DNA of 64,000 nt. Origin: Plasmopara viticola (lineage: Eukaryota > Oomycota > Peronosporomycetes > Peronosporales > Peronosporaceae). The DNA is taken from positions 620,001 through 684,000 of the forward strand of contig MBPM02000038.1 of the NCBI GenBank assembly GCA_001695595.3, written 5' to 3'. The notes under the pieces are model-generated. The model saw only the letters and a program-made list of their open reading frames with translations, had not been told where the DNA came from and searched no databases. Below are positions 46,000-55,969 of the stretch, in pieces. The stretch's first letter is position 1, and the number at the start of each line of letters is the position of its first letter. Made by a program: the position numbers and the translations under genes.

Positions 46000-47520
46000 T
46001 CCGGTAGACTAAAGTGGCGAGGCTTATAGTTTTTTCAACAATGCTATTGCTTCCAACAACTTTTGAAATGAGCCGCTTTATAAGGCTGAGCTCTCTATAA
46101 TAATCGTTAAATTGAACTCTAAAGGACGATAACTCTTTGTACACGCGAGACATTTAAAATTATTTTTGTGCCTAAAAATTGCATACACCAGTTTGGTTGG
46201 CTATTTGGATCTAGATGTAGACCTAAAAAACATGCATTTCCTTTTAATTGAAATTATTTAACCTTAAAAATGCAGTCTACTGCACACTTCTACAACAATG
46301 CTAAACAGTCAATCACCTCTGTGCAAGACGCTGTACACCTAGCAGCACTTGCCAATTTATGCGGTTCCGTAAATCGATTGTCTTCCTGAACCGTTCCAAC
46401 TGGATTTTTGCTTGTTGGACATGAAGTTTGTGCTGCCCAAAGAATCGCTGCCATTACTGGTTCAAGATAATAACTAGATTTACGGTCCCTCTTTTTTGAT
46501 TTGCATCTAGAAGGCATCATTGCTTTTGAGTTCTACGGTTTCGATTTGACAAACTAATGAAAGGACCTAGTGTTACAATTGATATGGCCGTGACGTTTGA
46601 CGATTCTGACAGCACAAAGTTGTTCCTTATCTTCGACATGGACTGGGATAATTTAATCTTAATTAGAAATCTACAAGCTCGAAATTATTTTGTGGGGTAA
46701 GGGCATATGTAATAGGCGCCTAATTCTTCACAACTAGACTTAGGTGATCAATGTTCGCACCTCGGTCATGCATACGGCATCTTTAAACGAAAGCCAAGGT
46801 GGTTCAACGTTTAATATACATAAAATAGGTATTAAAGATAAGAAAGTCTCCTCAAAGGTGGACTCAACTACGTTCCATTACCTTCATTAGCGGGTCTGCC
46901 CTTATGCTCTATTTAGTGTAGAATATTACAGATTGAGACTATTAGAGAAAACTAGATGGCTCTTTTTTTAATTAGACTGTCTGTAGTATACTTTGAGTCC
47001 CAGCCCGAAAGTTATAAACAGAGATAGATTTGCTAAGGACTTCGATTCACATCTTTTACTTGAAATTCGACGCTTTCTCATCGGTGTCAACTCTGGAGGT
47101 CGATCCGCGGCTTAACGGGGTGATACCGGACATTTGAGGCCCAATTTTAATTCTTATGTAATTCATTCACATCAAAGTCAGATCGACCGCCCTGCATTCA
47201 AGACCGTTCCAGGCGACAGAGACTTGAAGTACGACATACTTCAAAAAGCATATGGTGGTTCAATAAATGGAATTTTGAGTCCGTGAACAGCCATTTTCTT
47301 GACTTCCACTACACGCTGTAGCCCCATACAGAATGACCACGTTTGAACGGAGCTGTAACACCTTCCGATAGGTCGAACATGCGAATCTCATTTTCGAATT
47401 TGTGTGTACAATTGGACGGCTGAAGGTCTGCAAGCCTCGAGTAGCTTGACGAAAGGTGGCAGTAGCAGATTCGTGCTCAGTCTGAGTAAAATTGTACAAT
47501 TGTCAACAGGCTCAGCCATT
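46000..47520. other. Gene-free stretch with possible retroelement debris
   Basis: A 76-codon minus-strand frame at 46520-46290 and scattered coding-like patches around 47,050-47,500 lead toward the integrase relic. Nothing is identified with confidence. Confidence 0.35.
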
Positions 47521-47561
47521 TATTGCTATTTATCGATACAGAACAACAATGATGTCGTAAA

Positions 47562-47850
47562 GTGACCACTACGGTGTGCCAAAAGCTACTTAAATTATTA
47601 GAAGCCTGCTTGCTGATGTCAAGGGCAGTCTTCTTGCAGACGAATGGACAGATGGAAAGATTTAATCGTGTGCTTGAAGACACAATGTGCCATGCATGCG
47701 TGGAGGCTCTACATTCGTGGGTCAACAAGCTGTTAGCCGTCGAGGTCTCATATACCGATGCAGCTCAAGCACGGATGGTCTTCAACCTTTAGTATGAAGG
47801 AGCTAAGCCACCCAGGACATTAGTTTGGCAGCAGCGAGCTGCTTCGGCCA
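47562..47850 (+). pseudogene. Gypsy-type integrase relic
   Basis: The plus strand reads LQTNGQMERFNRVLEDTMC, then W..KLLAVEVSYTDAAQA, a TAG, and KPPRTLVW. This is the integrase core end of Ty3/Gypsy elements (TDGQTERVNRVLE...W...LP..EFA.N...H...P). The catalytic Glu region (QMERFNRVLED) is visible. Upstream parts are scrambled and no LTRs were found. Confidence 0.75.
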
Positions 47851-47899
47851 AAGCTGGAGGATGGCAGTCTTTTTCGCGTCTTTGAGCTCAACAACAACC

Positions 47900-49520
47900 T
47901 TTTGGGTTGACATTGCATGTTTTGTGTGTTTTAAAAATGTGTTGACTTGAAGAGGGAGTGACTCGATTCCGTAATGGTACACACAGCTTTCGGCACCATG
48001 ACCTTACGCAAGTTTTTTGGGGGGCAACACGGTAAATTTACTGATACAACAAATCTGACTGTTCAAAACGACGGCTGGACGTAGTCAGCAAGGCACGGTA
48101 TGCATGATAATAAACTCAAATAAGGTACGATGATTCCGGAAGAGTAAATATATCGTATTAAGGAATACAATATCGGTAGCCTTAATTAAGGTCGGCATTG
48201 CGAAAGATTCAAACATTGTCTAAATACACACCCCTTAATGACCGGAGATAACATGGCTCGGCGTACAATATAGATTGCTCCACGACGAAATCAAAGCACC
48301 TAATAATTAATGTGGGACATTATATGAGATGTTTTAGACCTCATGGCTGCGAGCTTTAGCACCTTTTTAATCGCTGCCCTTGCGCCCACTCTTGCTAATG
48401 ATTAAAAACAGTAAGCTTCATCGCGGTTGTTAATATTTATAACTACCGATTATAGATTATAAAATTGACAAAATAAGTGTGTGAAAGACTGTTTATATTC
48501 TGATAGATGCCAAGCGGAGAGCTTGCTACGAAGGAAATAAGTCCCCAACAAAAAATGAAAAGATCGGATTGCATCTTAAAAATAATTTCTCTCGGGTGAT
48601 CCAGCAAGACCGTCACGTATTTGAGTGATTATTTGCTGCCAAAAAAAATCTTGCACAGCCGCAAATCATATATCGTCGGGATCGTTCCGTATCCATCATG
48701 TCAGCTGCTAATTATCGGCATGCGCTTCTATATGCTTTACATAAAGATGTCTTTTAACATTATTACAATGATCTTCTAGAAGGTGCTCGTATTTGCAGAT
48801 AGTGTCAACTTGAGTGACGCGGTCACACAGCACCTTGCACAAAGAAGGCTGCAGAAACTTACACGATCTTCGGATGGACGACCATTTGTTAGGTTATTCT
48901 CGATCTAGCGGCGATCTTTACGATGGAATGCAAATCAAAGCTTAATTATCCAATACAGTCTTTGTGTGTATTGGCTCTTCGTTTCACTTCTCATGAGCAA
49001 TAAAATTTAAATGTAGGCGATTTATTCATTGTTGGTAACTCAAGAGCCTCAGCAGGAAATTGGTACAAACAACTGTAGGGTGTGCGTCTTGCATTAGGAC
49101 TCGTGTCTTCTTTAAAGCATCTTGTAACGCAAAACCAGAAGCACTTTTTATTTTAAGACATTAAGATCATTCAGTTTGAGATTAAGACCTCTCTTTGAGC
49201 TTTTATTAAAAAAGTCGGTCTGGTCATAATGAAAGGAAAATAGGCATTGCCGTCGACTGGAGCATAAACCAATGATCAAGTCAACGCCCGAGAAGGTCGC
49301 TTTGGTAAATAAGAATGCCTCTTCACCGAAACAGTCCTTTGTGCTTCAGGTTGCACCTACAACAATCCTACATCTTGCGTTGTGAGCAGCGAGCCGGAAG
49401 TCGTAATCTGCCTAAAAGCCGCTCGAGTGAGGAAGGCTCTGGAAGAGCATTCTAATTCATGACACTTGTGACCGTTCTTGAGCCGCCCGAGGTCCGCAAG
49501 CGATAAAAGCACAAAATGCG
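47900..49520. other. Gene-free stretch
   Basis: No open frame of interest. It contains the second copy of the 24-bp repeat at 48817-48840. Confidence 0.4.
48817..48840 (+). repeat. 24-bp dispersed repeat, copy 2
   Basis: Identical to 22713-22736 over 24 bp; a looser match continues through the next few bases (GAGGAAG here AAAGAAGG). Confidence 0.5.
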
Positions 49521-49530
49521 CTGCGGGCGT

Positions 49531-49772
49531 TCCATGAACACTCGTTTGCCCATTCACCTACTAAGGCTGACGTAAAGAACGTCAAATGTCGTTCATCATT
49601 CTAGACTGGTGCTGACCTTGGAATAGGCTTCACTTGTAAGGTCAAGGAAAATCCATGAACACTCGTTTGCCCATTCGCCTACTAAGGCTGACGTAAAGAA
49701 CGTCAAATGTCGTTCATCATTCTAGACTGGTGCTGACCTTGGAATAGGCTTCACTTGTAAGGTCATGGAAAA
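49531..49772 (+). repeat. Tandem duplication, two 121-bp units
   Basis: Units 49531-49651 and 49652-49772 start TCCATGAACACTCG and differ at only about two bases; a partial third start (TCCATGG) follows at 49773. The near identity shows a recent duplication in otherwise decayed DNA. Confidence 0.9.
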
Positions 49773-49779
49773 TCCATGG

Positions 49780-51050
49780 ATCTAAGGGGCAAAAATCGTA
49801 CCTTTCAATCCGTTGATCCTTTTGGAACTTTCACCAGTAAAGAGTCCTCACATAAAGCCGAGCTTTTTTTAAGGCAGTTACTTTCTTTTTGCTAGGAAAC
49901 TTGACAATCCGTCAAAATGGCGCACTCCATCTGTATTAAAGATATTTAAAAAGAAATCGATACCTGGTCTTTACTGCGATAGCGATCACATATATTGCAT
50001 ATACCATCGCACACTCGATTGCTTAGGACTGTATATAGTGATCAGTCCCTCACTGGAAGACACTTTATTTTCAACACACACTTTTGTATCCTTCCTATAG
50101 CTTTGCCGCCGGTGGACACTCTCATTTTATGACGTATATAGTATATCCTATTGTAGTCGTTCCTGCAAAAAAAGCAATACACTAACTTTTCCGGATTCTT
50201 TTACTACGCTTCGGCCACTGACTTGCACCTCTAGTACGTGTATTCAGCAATTTGCCAGCTACACCGAAAGCGGACAGAGACAGGCCCAAGATTGCTCACC
50301 CACTTTTTCAGCCGTCAAATCGCTCTTGCTCCGCCCCCCCTGTTTAACGGGTCGTGCCGAGCTAAACAGCTACCGAGGTTTACGCCAACTAGGCAATTAG
50401 ACGTTTACAGTACTTTACTGTAGGCTTATCCCTGCTGAACGACAAAACTTAGTACGCTAAACTTACCGAGATGTTTTGAATGGAATTGCTTTAAACTACA
50501 CTGTAGTGAAACTAACTAATCAGGACGCTAAGCCGTACTGAGGAAAGTCTACAAAAAGCTTAATTCCACGCGAAGTGAAAAAGGGCATACGTTGTAGGCT
50601 GCACTTACACTGTGTCCGCTTTTTGAGGTACATCATAACAAGCGTTTACTTAGGTGCTATTTCCACTAGAGACGCAGTAATTGCTTTCCATTTTTCTATT
50701 TTTATTAATCACTTTTGTGTCTAAGAAAACAGAATAAAAAAGAACAAACACAAAAAGGTAATTTTACCTGTTACAACATGACGAGTCCCCAAAGGGACAT
50801 ATAATGGCGCCAGACATGGCAAAATGCTGCACCAAGAGCCGGATTTTCTTGTCCAGCTGACGCTATTGTTGAAAAGGCGGAAGATGCTTTGTTGGATCCG
50901 GACCGTGACCTACAAGATAAACGTTGCGCCGCTTTAGCTGGTGTACCCCAGCAGGTCTCTTCCGAACTATGTCTTCCGATGTGAATTCCGGCATGAGAGC
51001 TCACGTCAAATTCTTCTGATACGGAAACAATGACCTCACTCGGTTAACCG
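49780..51050. other. Gene-free stretch
   Basis: No gene or repeat recognised. Open frames are at most 77 codons. Confidence 0.4.
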
Positions 51051-51062
51051 ACACAGACTTCG

Positions 51063-52191
51063 GTGTGGTCGTCTAATTTGGTGCATCTTCGAGACTTTAG
51101 AGCTATTCGTATTGCTAGAATAAGCTTTCAGTGCACCGATCGGGAAGTGTGCAAAAAATTGGGTGATGAAACTGTGACCATTTGCGGTCGCAATTTAAAG
51201 TTCAACCTTATTCCAAGAACAGCCACTGTTATTAGGTGGACCTTCAGCGCCAACCAGATGACGCCTCGTTTGGACTCATTCATGACTGGTTTACCCAAAA
51301 AGGTTTACCTCTGGTGTTTATTACACCGGCTCATGCTGTTGATGGTCTTCGTTTACGCAGCCGCCGGGTGTAATTTACAGCATGACTGAGACCGAAGGAA
51401 TATTTAAAGAATGCCTTCGGTCTCAGTCATGCTGGATAAGCGTACCCCGCTTCGACCATTCCAGTTTTCATGTCACGGCTATTTGGTGGTCCATCACCGT
51501 AACAGGGCCTACAATAACGTGGTCACTCCCTATTGGAAAATTACTTCACTTGGACCAATTTGGATTTGTACCGGGTCAGGATATTCGCCACGCACATCAA
51601 CGGTTTCAAGCTTTGACCCAATTATTTAAAGGTGGAACTTACCCGGCTGGCGTCGTTTTACTAGATTTCGCTTAAGCCTTTGATAGTGTCGTATGGGACG
51701 CACTCGATATAATCCAAGTGCACTATGGATTTGAGGATCAATTCCGCCGCTGGATACGAATCCTCTTCCAGGGTATCCTGACTACCCTGATGTTCAATGG
51801 CGAACTAGTTGATTCATTTAAACTAAGTGCGGGGGTCCGTCAAGAGGAACCATTATCGCCGGCATTATTTTGCTTGTTATTGAGCCTCTGCTTAATTTTC
51901 TTCGAGTTCGTCTTCGGAATTATGGAACATCAATCGGCCACTCACTCAATTGAAACTCACTTAATTTGCGACTCCGACTCACTCAATGATTCGACTCATA
52001 CAGTTACTAGCTTTGCTGATGACTGCACCGGACTCCTTCATGATTTACGCCATACTAGTTACTTCTTCAAATTGTTAGAGAACTTTTGTGAGGCCTCTGG
52101 TATGAATCTTGATACGGCTATAACAGTAATCCTTCCCTTTCTGCAGAAAATGAGCCATTACGACGAAACCTTTTACCACTGGGAGTTGTTG
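51063..52191 (+). mobile_element. LINE A (non-LTR retrotransposon), fragment 1 with RT core, broken
   Basis: About 51,063-51,377 resembles an RNA-binding ORF1. After the hairpin at 51378-51434, the frame moves into reverse transcriptase: LDQFGFVPG near 51,545, palm motif A AFDSV near 51,676 (a TAA at 51673-51675 replaces the residue before it), motif B GVRQEEPLSPALF near 51,832 (usual GVRQGDPLSP) and motif C SFADDC near 52,010. The endonuclease expected between ORF1 and RT is absent. The fragment ends at the insertion at 52192 and continues at 53353. The motifs fit the L1/Tx1-like group of oomycete LINEs. Confidence 0.8.
51378..51434. repeat. Perfect 21-bp inverted repeat with 15-nt loop
   Basis: CAGCATGACTGAGACCGAAGG at 51378-51398 is matched exactly by its reverse complement at 51414-51434. 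It lies at the point in LINE A where ORF1-like sequence meets RT sequence and the endonuclease is missing. Confidence 0.9.
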
Positions 52192-53341
52192 TAATGTAAT
52201 GTAATGTATTACGTTATCGCGTTGCCAAGGTATGCACGTGCTAGGCTCAGTCTGGCTAGTCCACGGCATAGAGTGGTGTCCGCATACGTCGAGTCTCGTT
52301 CGGCGGGCAGTGCATCCAGCACCGAGGTCGTATGGGTCTTCCATTTCTTTCGGTCTTGTGCAAGGGTACGTACCACTTCGAGGTCTTGTGCTGTCCGGAG
52401 TCGAAAGCCGGAGCCACGGGAAACAAGATTGTGGTCGAGTGTCGAGGGGAGCGTGGTGCGGGGGCGTCCGCGCCATTTTGCTGCGGTGGAGAAGAAGCAG
52501 GCACGCATCTGGAGGTTAGCTGGAATGTCGGGATTGCGGCGAAGTACATGGCCAAACAGGCGCCAGCGAGCTTGTGTCAGTCGTAGTCTCAGCGGCCGCT
52601 CATCACAGAGGTCGTAGAGTCTTGCATTCGAAATGGGTCGGGGGTAGCGATAGCCAAGAGCGTAGCGAAGCTGGCGGCGATAGAAACTCTCGAGGCCGTG
52701 GAGCTCTGACTTGGTAAGAGCCCAGTTGTACAGCAGAATCGGTAGAACGTAGGTGTTGTACAATCGAATGCGTGTCTTGGGTGAGATGAACGTGGGGCGG
52801 AGCCAGACGGACCAGAGGCGGTGGAGCGCGAGGGTGGCCTGGGACTTGCGTCGGGATAGATCTTTAATATCGCCGAGGAGTGTTCCGAGCTTCTTAGTGT
52901 GGTGCCAGGTTTCTTCTCGGGATCGGGCGTGTCGAGTGGCGCCCGACGGGTTGCAGTGGCGGCGAATTTCGGTGACTTCGGTCTTGGCTTCGTTTTTTTT
53001 TTTAAGGATTAGAAGGAAGTCATCAATGCGGTGCTCACCTCTATCGTAGATCTTGGTTTCTCGGAGGCCAAGGATATCGACGCGGTAGCGCCGGAGATCT
53101 TCGGGGAGTGTCACGTGCTTCTTGCGCTTCGAACCTAGAGAATTCACATTAAAGGAGCCAATCCGGATGCGGTTGGCGCGATTAAGGGCGTGGAAGGGGG
53201 TTTGGCCTGGTGCTAGAGACCGTCGCGTCGAGGGTGAGACTCGTTAGAGACCTGCAGATGCCCGAGAGCACCTGCCCGAAGCGCGCGAGCATTAAGCCCC
53301 CGCGCTTGGAAGGAGGGCGTCACCCCAAGCTTTTCCGAAAA
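52192..53341 (-). mobile_element. LINE-derived deletion element, long form L1
   Basis: About 1,150 bp in minus orientation, inserted into LINE A. The exact 11-bp target duplication GGGAGTTGTTG lies at 52181-52191 and 53342-53352. Its 5' end is at 53341 (TTTCGGAAAAG) and its 3' end is an (ATTAC)n tail at 52192. One long frame (about 53200-52209) joins the start of an APE-type endonuclease (RIRIGSFNVNSL, then LGLRETK with the catalytic Glu) directly to the C-terminal part of a LINE ORF2 (RLYNTYVLP, WALTKSELHGLE, RWRLFGHVLRR). The reverse-transcriptase core is missing, so the copy cannot move itself. Confidence 0.88.
52209..53147 (-). CDS. LINE ORF2 deletion product (endonuclease start joined to C-terminus)
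   Basis: Open for 312 codons from GTG at 53147 and continuous upstream to about 53,250 without an ATG. It fuses about 40 residues of the APE-like endonuclease N-terminus (Asn of NVNSL, Glu of RETK) to about 260 residues that normally follow the reverse transcriptase. All catalytic RT motifs are absent. The frame being open in this copy and broken in L2 suggests either youth or chance. A protein may or may not be made. Confidence 0.6.
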   Translation of the reverse strand: MNSLGSKRKKHVTLPEDLRRYRVDILGLRETKIYDRGEHRIDDFLLILKKKNEAKTEVTEIRRHCNPSGATRHARSREETWHHTKKLGTLLGDIKDLSRRKSQATLALHRLWSVWLRPTFISPKTRIRLYNTYVLPILLYNWALTKSELHGLESFYRRQLRYALGYRYPRPISNARLYDLCDERPLRLRLTQARWRLFGHVLRRNPDIPANLQMRACFFSTAAKWRGRPRTTLPSTLDHNLVSRGSGFRLRTAQDLEVVRTLAQDRKKWKTHTTSVLDALPAERDSTYADTTLCRGLARLSLARAYLGNAIT

Positions 53342-53352
53342 GGGAGTTGTTG

Positions 53353-53578
53353 TGGTCGACAATAATGCCTGCACCAAAGTTTTGGGTATTTATTACGGAC
53401 CAACTCTTCCGGATGTTGATCGACTCATGCATCTTATCGTGGAAATGGAATATCGGTGTTCGCTATGGCTTCACCGCACAAGGGATTTTACGAGGTCAAG
53501 TTGTTATCCTTCAACAAATAATTTTACCTGTACTATGGTAGACGGCCAGTGTTTGTTATATTCCGTTCACTAGCTTTC
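53353..53578 (+). mobile_element. LINE A, fragment 2
   Basis: Resumes the LINE A frame after L1: VVVDNN, TKVLGIYYGPTLPDVDRLMH, CSLWLHR, then frame-shifted to VVILQQIILPVLW. It is cut by L2 within a TAGCTTTC target duplication (53571-53578). Confidence 0.75.
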
Positions 53579-54735
53579 AAGTTTTCGGAAAAGGTTGGGG
53601 TGACGCCCTCCTTCCAAGCGCGGGGGCTAAATGCTCGCGCGCTTCGGGCAGGTGCTCTCGGGCATCTGCAGGTCTCTAACGAGTCTCACCCTCGACGCGA
53701 CGGTCTCTAGCACCAGGCCAACCCCCTTCCACGCCCTTAACCGCGCCAACCGCATCCGGATTGGCTCCTTTAATGTGAATTCTCTAGGTTCGAAGCGCAA
53801 GAAGCACGAAACACTCCCCGAAGATCTCCGGCGCTACCGCGTCGATATCCTTGGCCTCTGAGAAACCAAGATCTACGATAGAGGTGAGCACCGCATTGAT
53901 GACTTCCTTCTAACCCTGAAAAAAAAAAACGAAGCCAAGACCGAAGTCACCGAAATCCGCCGCCACTGCAACCCGTCGGGCGCCACTCGACACTCCCGAT
54001 CCCGAGAAGAAACCTGGCGCCACACTAAGAAGCTCGGAACACTCCTCGGCGATATTAATAATCTATCCCGACGCAAGTCCCTGGTCAACCTCGCGCTCCA
54101 CCGCCTCTGGTCCGTCTGGCTCCGCCCCACGCTCATCTCATCCAAGACCCGCATTCGATTGTACAACACCTACGTTCTACTGATTCTGCTGTAAAACTGC
54201 GCCACCTGGGCTCTTACCAAATCAGAGCTCCACGGCCTCGAATGTTTCCATCGCCGCCAGCTTCGCTACGATCTTGGCTATCGCCACCCCCGACCCATTT
54301 CGAATGCAAGACTCTACGACCTCTGTGATGAGCGGCCGCTGAGACTACGACTGACACAAGCTCGCTGGCGCCTGTTTGGCCATATACTTCGCCACAATCC
54401 CGACTTCCAGCTAACCTCCAGATGCGTGCCTACTTCTTCTCCACCGCAGCAAAATGGCGCGGACGTCCCCGCACCACGCTCCCCTCAAATTCGACCACAA
54501 CCTTGTTTCCCGTGGCTCCGGCTCTCGACTCCGGATAGCACAAGACCTCGAAGTGGTACGTACCCTTGCACAAGACCAAAAGAAATGGAAGAACCTCACG
54601 ACCTCGGTGCTGGATACACTGCCCGCCGAACGAGACCCGACGTATGCGGACACCACTCTATGCCGTGGACTAGCCAGACTGAGCCAAGCACGTGCATATC
54701 TTGGCAACGCGATAACGTAATACATTACATTACAT
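53579..54735 (+). mobile_element. LINE-derived deletion element, long form L2
   Basis: About 1,155 bp in plus orientation, otherwise co-linear with L1 and with the same internal join. The TAGCTTTC target duplication is at 53571-53578 and 54736-54743, the 5' end reads GGAAAAGGTTGGGGTGACGC, and an (ATTAC)n tail lies at 54718-54735. Stops (for example TGA after DILGL near 53,860, and TAA near 54,194) break the frame that L1 keeps open. It lies only 238 bp from L1 and points the other way. Confidence 0.87.
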
Positions 54736-54743
54736 TAGCTTTC

Positions 54744-55250
54744 TAGATCAACTTTCACGACTAATTTCACGCTTCATGTGTCGTATCAAGTCTTCCAACG
54801 CTCTGGCCCGCGAGTGGTGGTTCCTCTTTAAAAGTCAAGGTAGATTAGGATTAACACCTACTTTACACTCCATTAATAGTCTTCGACTTGACATGTATGT
54901 AAAGGATTTTAGGTGGCAGGATGCCGACAAATTCATCATCTTGGGCGGACCCAATTATTCAACTTTTTGTTTAAGCAATTTCGCTTTGGGGACACGACTA
55001 TGATATTCTTTACGCCCTGATCTCTATCGGCCCGGACCACGTAATATCACACCATTTTTATCGCTGGACAAGTCTTGGGTCGTATTGGCACTTCGTACTT
55101 TTTACATGGCATACTGTCGCAAGAGACACTGTTACATTGTCAGACGTGAATTTTTTAGCGTAAAAGTGAAGCAACGTGATCTTTTCATTCGTGCAAAAGT
55201 CCGCCAAGTCGCTTATGGGTGTGCTCAGGGATCATCGATATCACAGTCTT
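54744..55250 (+). mobile_element. LINE A, fragment 3 (C-terminal part)
   Basis: After the L2 insertion the LINE A frame continues with LSRLISRFMC, REWWFLFKSQGRLGLTPTLH and so on to about 55,003, then decays. The order of the three LINE A fragments is undisturbed, as expected if L1 and L2 simply inserted into it. Confidence 0.65.
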
Positions 55251-55386
55251 CAATCCAAGGCGGTGTAGAAAGCGAAAGTTTTTTAACGTTAGATACGCTC
55301 CACGGTACAATCCCTACTGCGTCGTGCTAAAGCGGAAGGAAGGAATCAACGCCGGCGTTGTTGCGTTCATTACAATGAGATATTAC

Positions 55387-55422
55387 ATCGAGGGGTATGG
55401 TACACTATACCCTTCGATGTAT
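55387..55422. repeat. Imperfect hairpin, 14-bp arms
   Basis: ACATCGAGGGGTAT pairs with ATACCCTTCGATGT with one mismatch and an 8-nt loop. It lies just before the TIR-element fragment at 55436. Confidence 0.6.
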
Positions 55423-55435
55423 CATCAAATTGACA

Positions 55436-55592
55436 TGGGGAAAAAGTAGATTCGAGCAAAGCTGCCTTTTGTATATTTTGTCACTATGAAGGTATTTATA
55501 GCCAATCACCGCTGTGTATTATAGTTAATGGTTCTATATATTCGACTGGGTGGAAGTTAGCGAAAACTGGGTGGAAGTTAGCGGCTCCCTAT
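55436..55592. mobile_element. Right-end fragment of the 28.9-kb TIR element family
   Basis: Aligns with 29310-29442: AAATTGACATGGGGAAAAAG, CTGCCTTTTGTATATTTTGTC, TATTTATAGCCAATCACC and the terminal GGGTGGAAGTTAGCG...GGTGGAAGTTAGCGGCTCCC. The left end is missing, so no target duplication can be tested. A short extra segment (TGTGTATTATAGTTAA) separates it from the other copy. Confidence 0.8.
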
Positions 55593-55639
55593 TGATTATT
55601 GTACTTTGGTTTCAATTAATTGAATTCAGTTACAGTTCA

Positions 55640-55962
55640 ATGTAATGTAATGTTATACGTTATCGCGTTGCCAAGTTATGCACGTGCTAGGCTCAATCTG
55701 GCTAGTCCACGGCATAGAGTGGTGTCCGCATACGTCGGTTTCGTTCGGCGGGCAGTGCAGCCAGCACCGAGGTCGTGAGGGTCTTCCATGATTTTGTTTA
55801 GCTCTGACTTGGTAAGAGCCCAGGTGGCGCTCTGGTGCTGGAGACCGTCGCGTCGAGGGTAAGACTCGTTAGAGACCTGCAGATGCCCGAGAGCACCTGC
55901 CCGAAGCGCGCGAGCATTTAGCTCCCGCGCCTGGAAGGAGGGCGTCACCCCAACCTTTTCCA
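55640..55962 (-). mobile_element. Short LINE-derived element, copy S3
   Basis: About 320 bp, minus orientation, with the same two ends and the same internal join as S1 and S2. Target duplication unclear. It lies only about 50 bp beyond the TIR fragment at 55592. Confidence 0.82.
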
Positions 55963-55969
55963 AGCTGTA

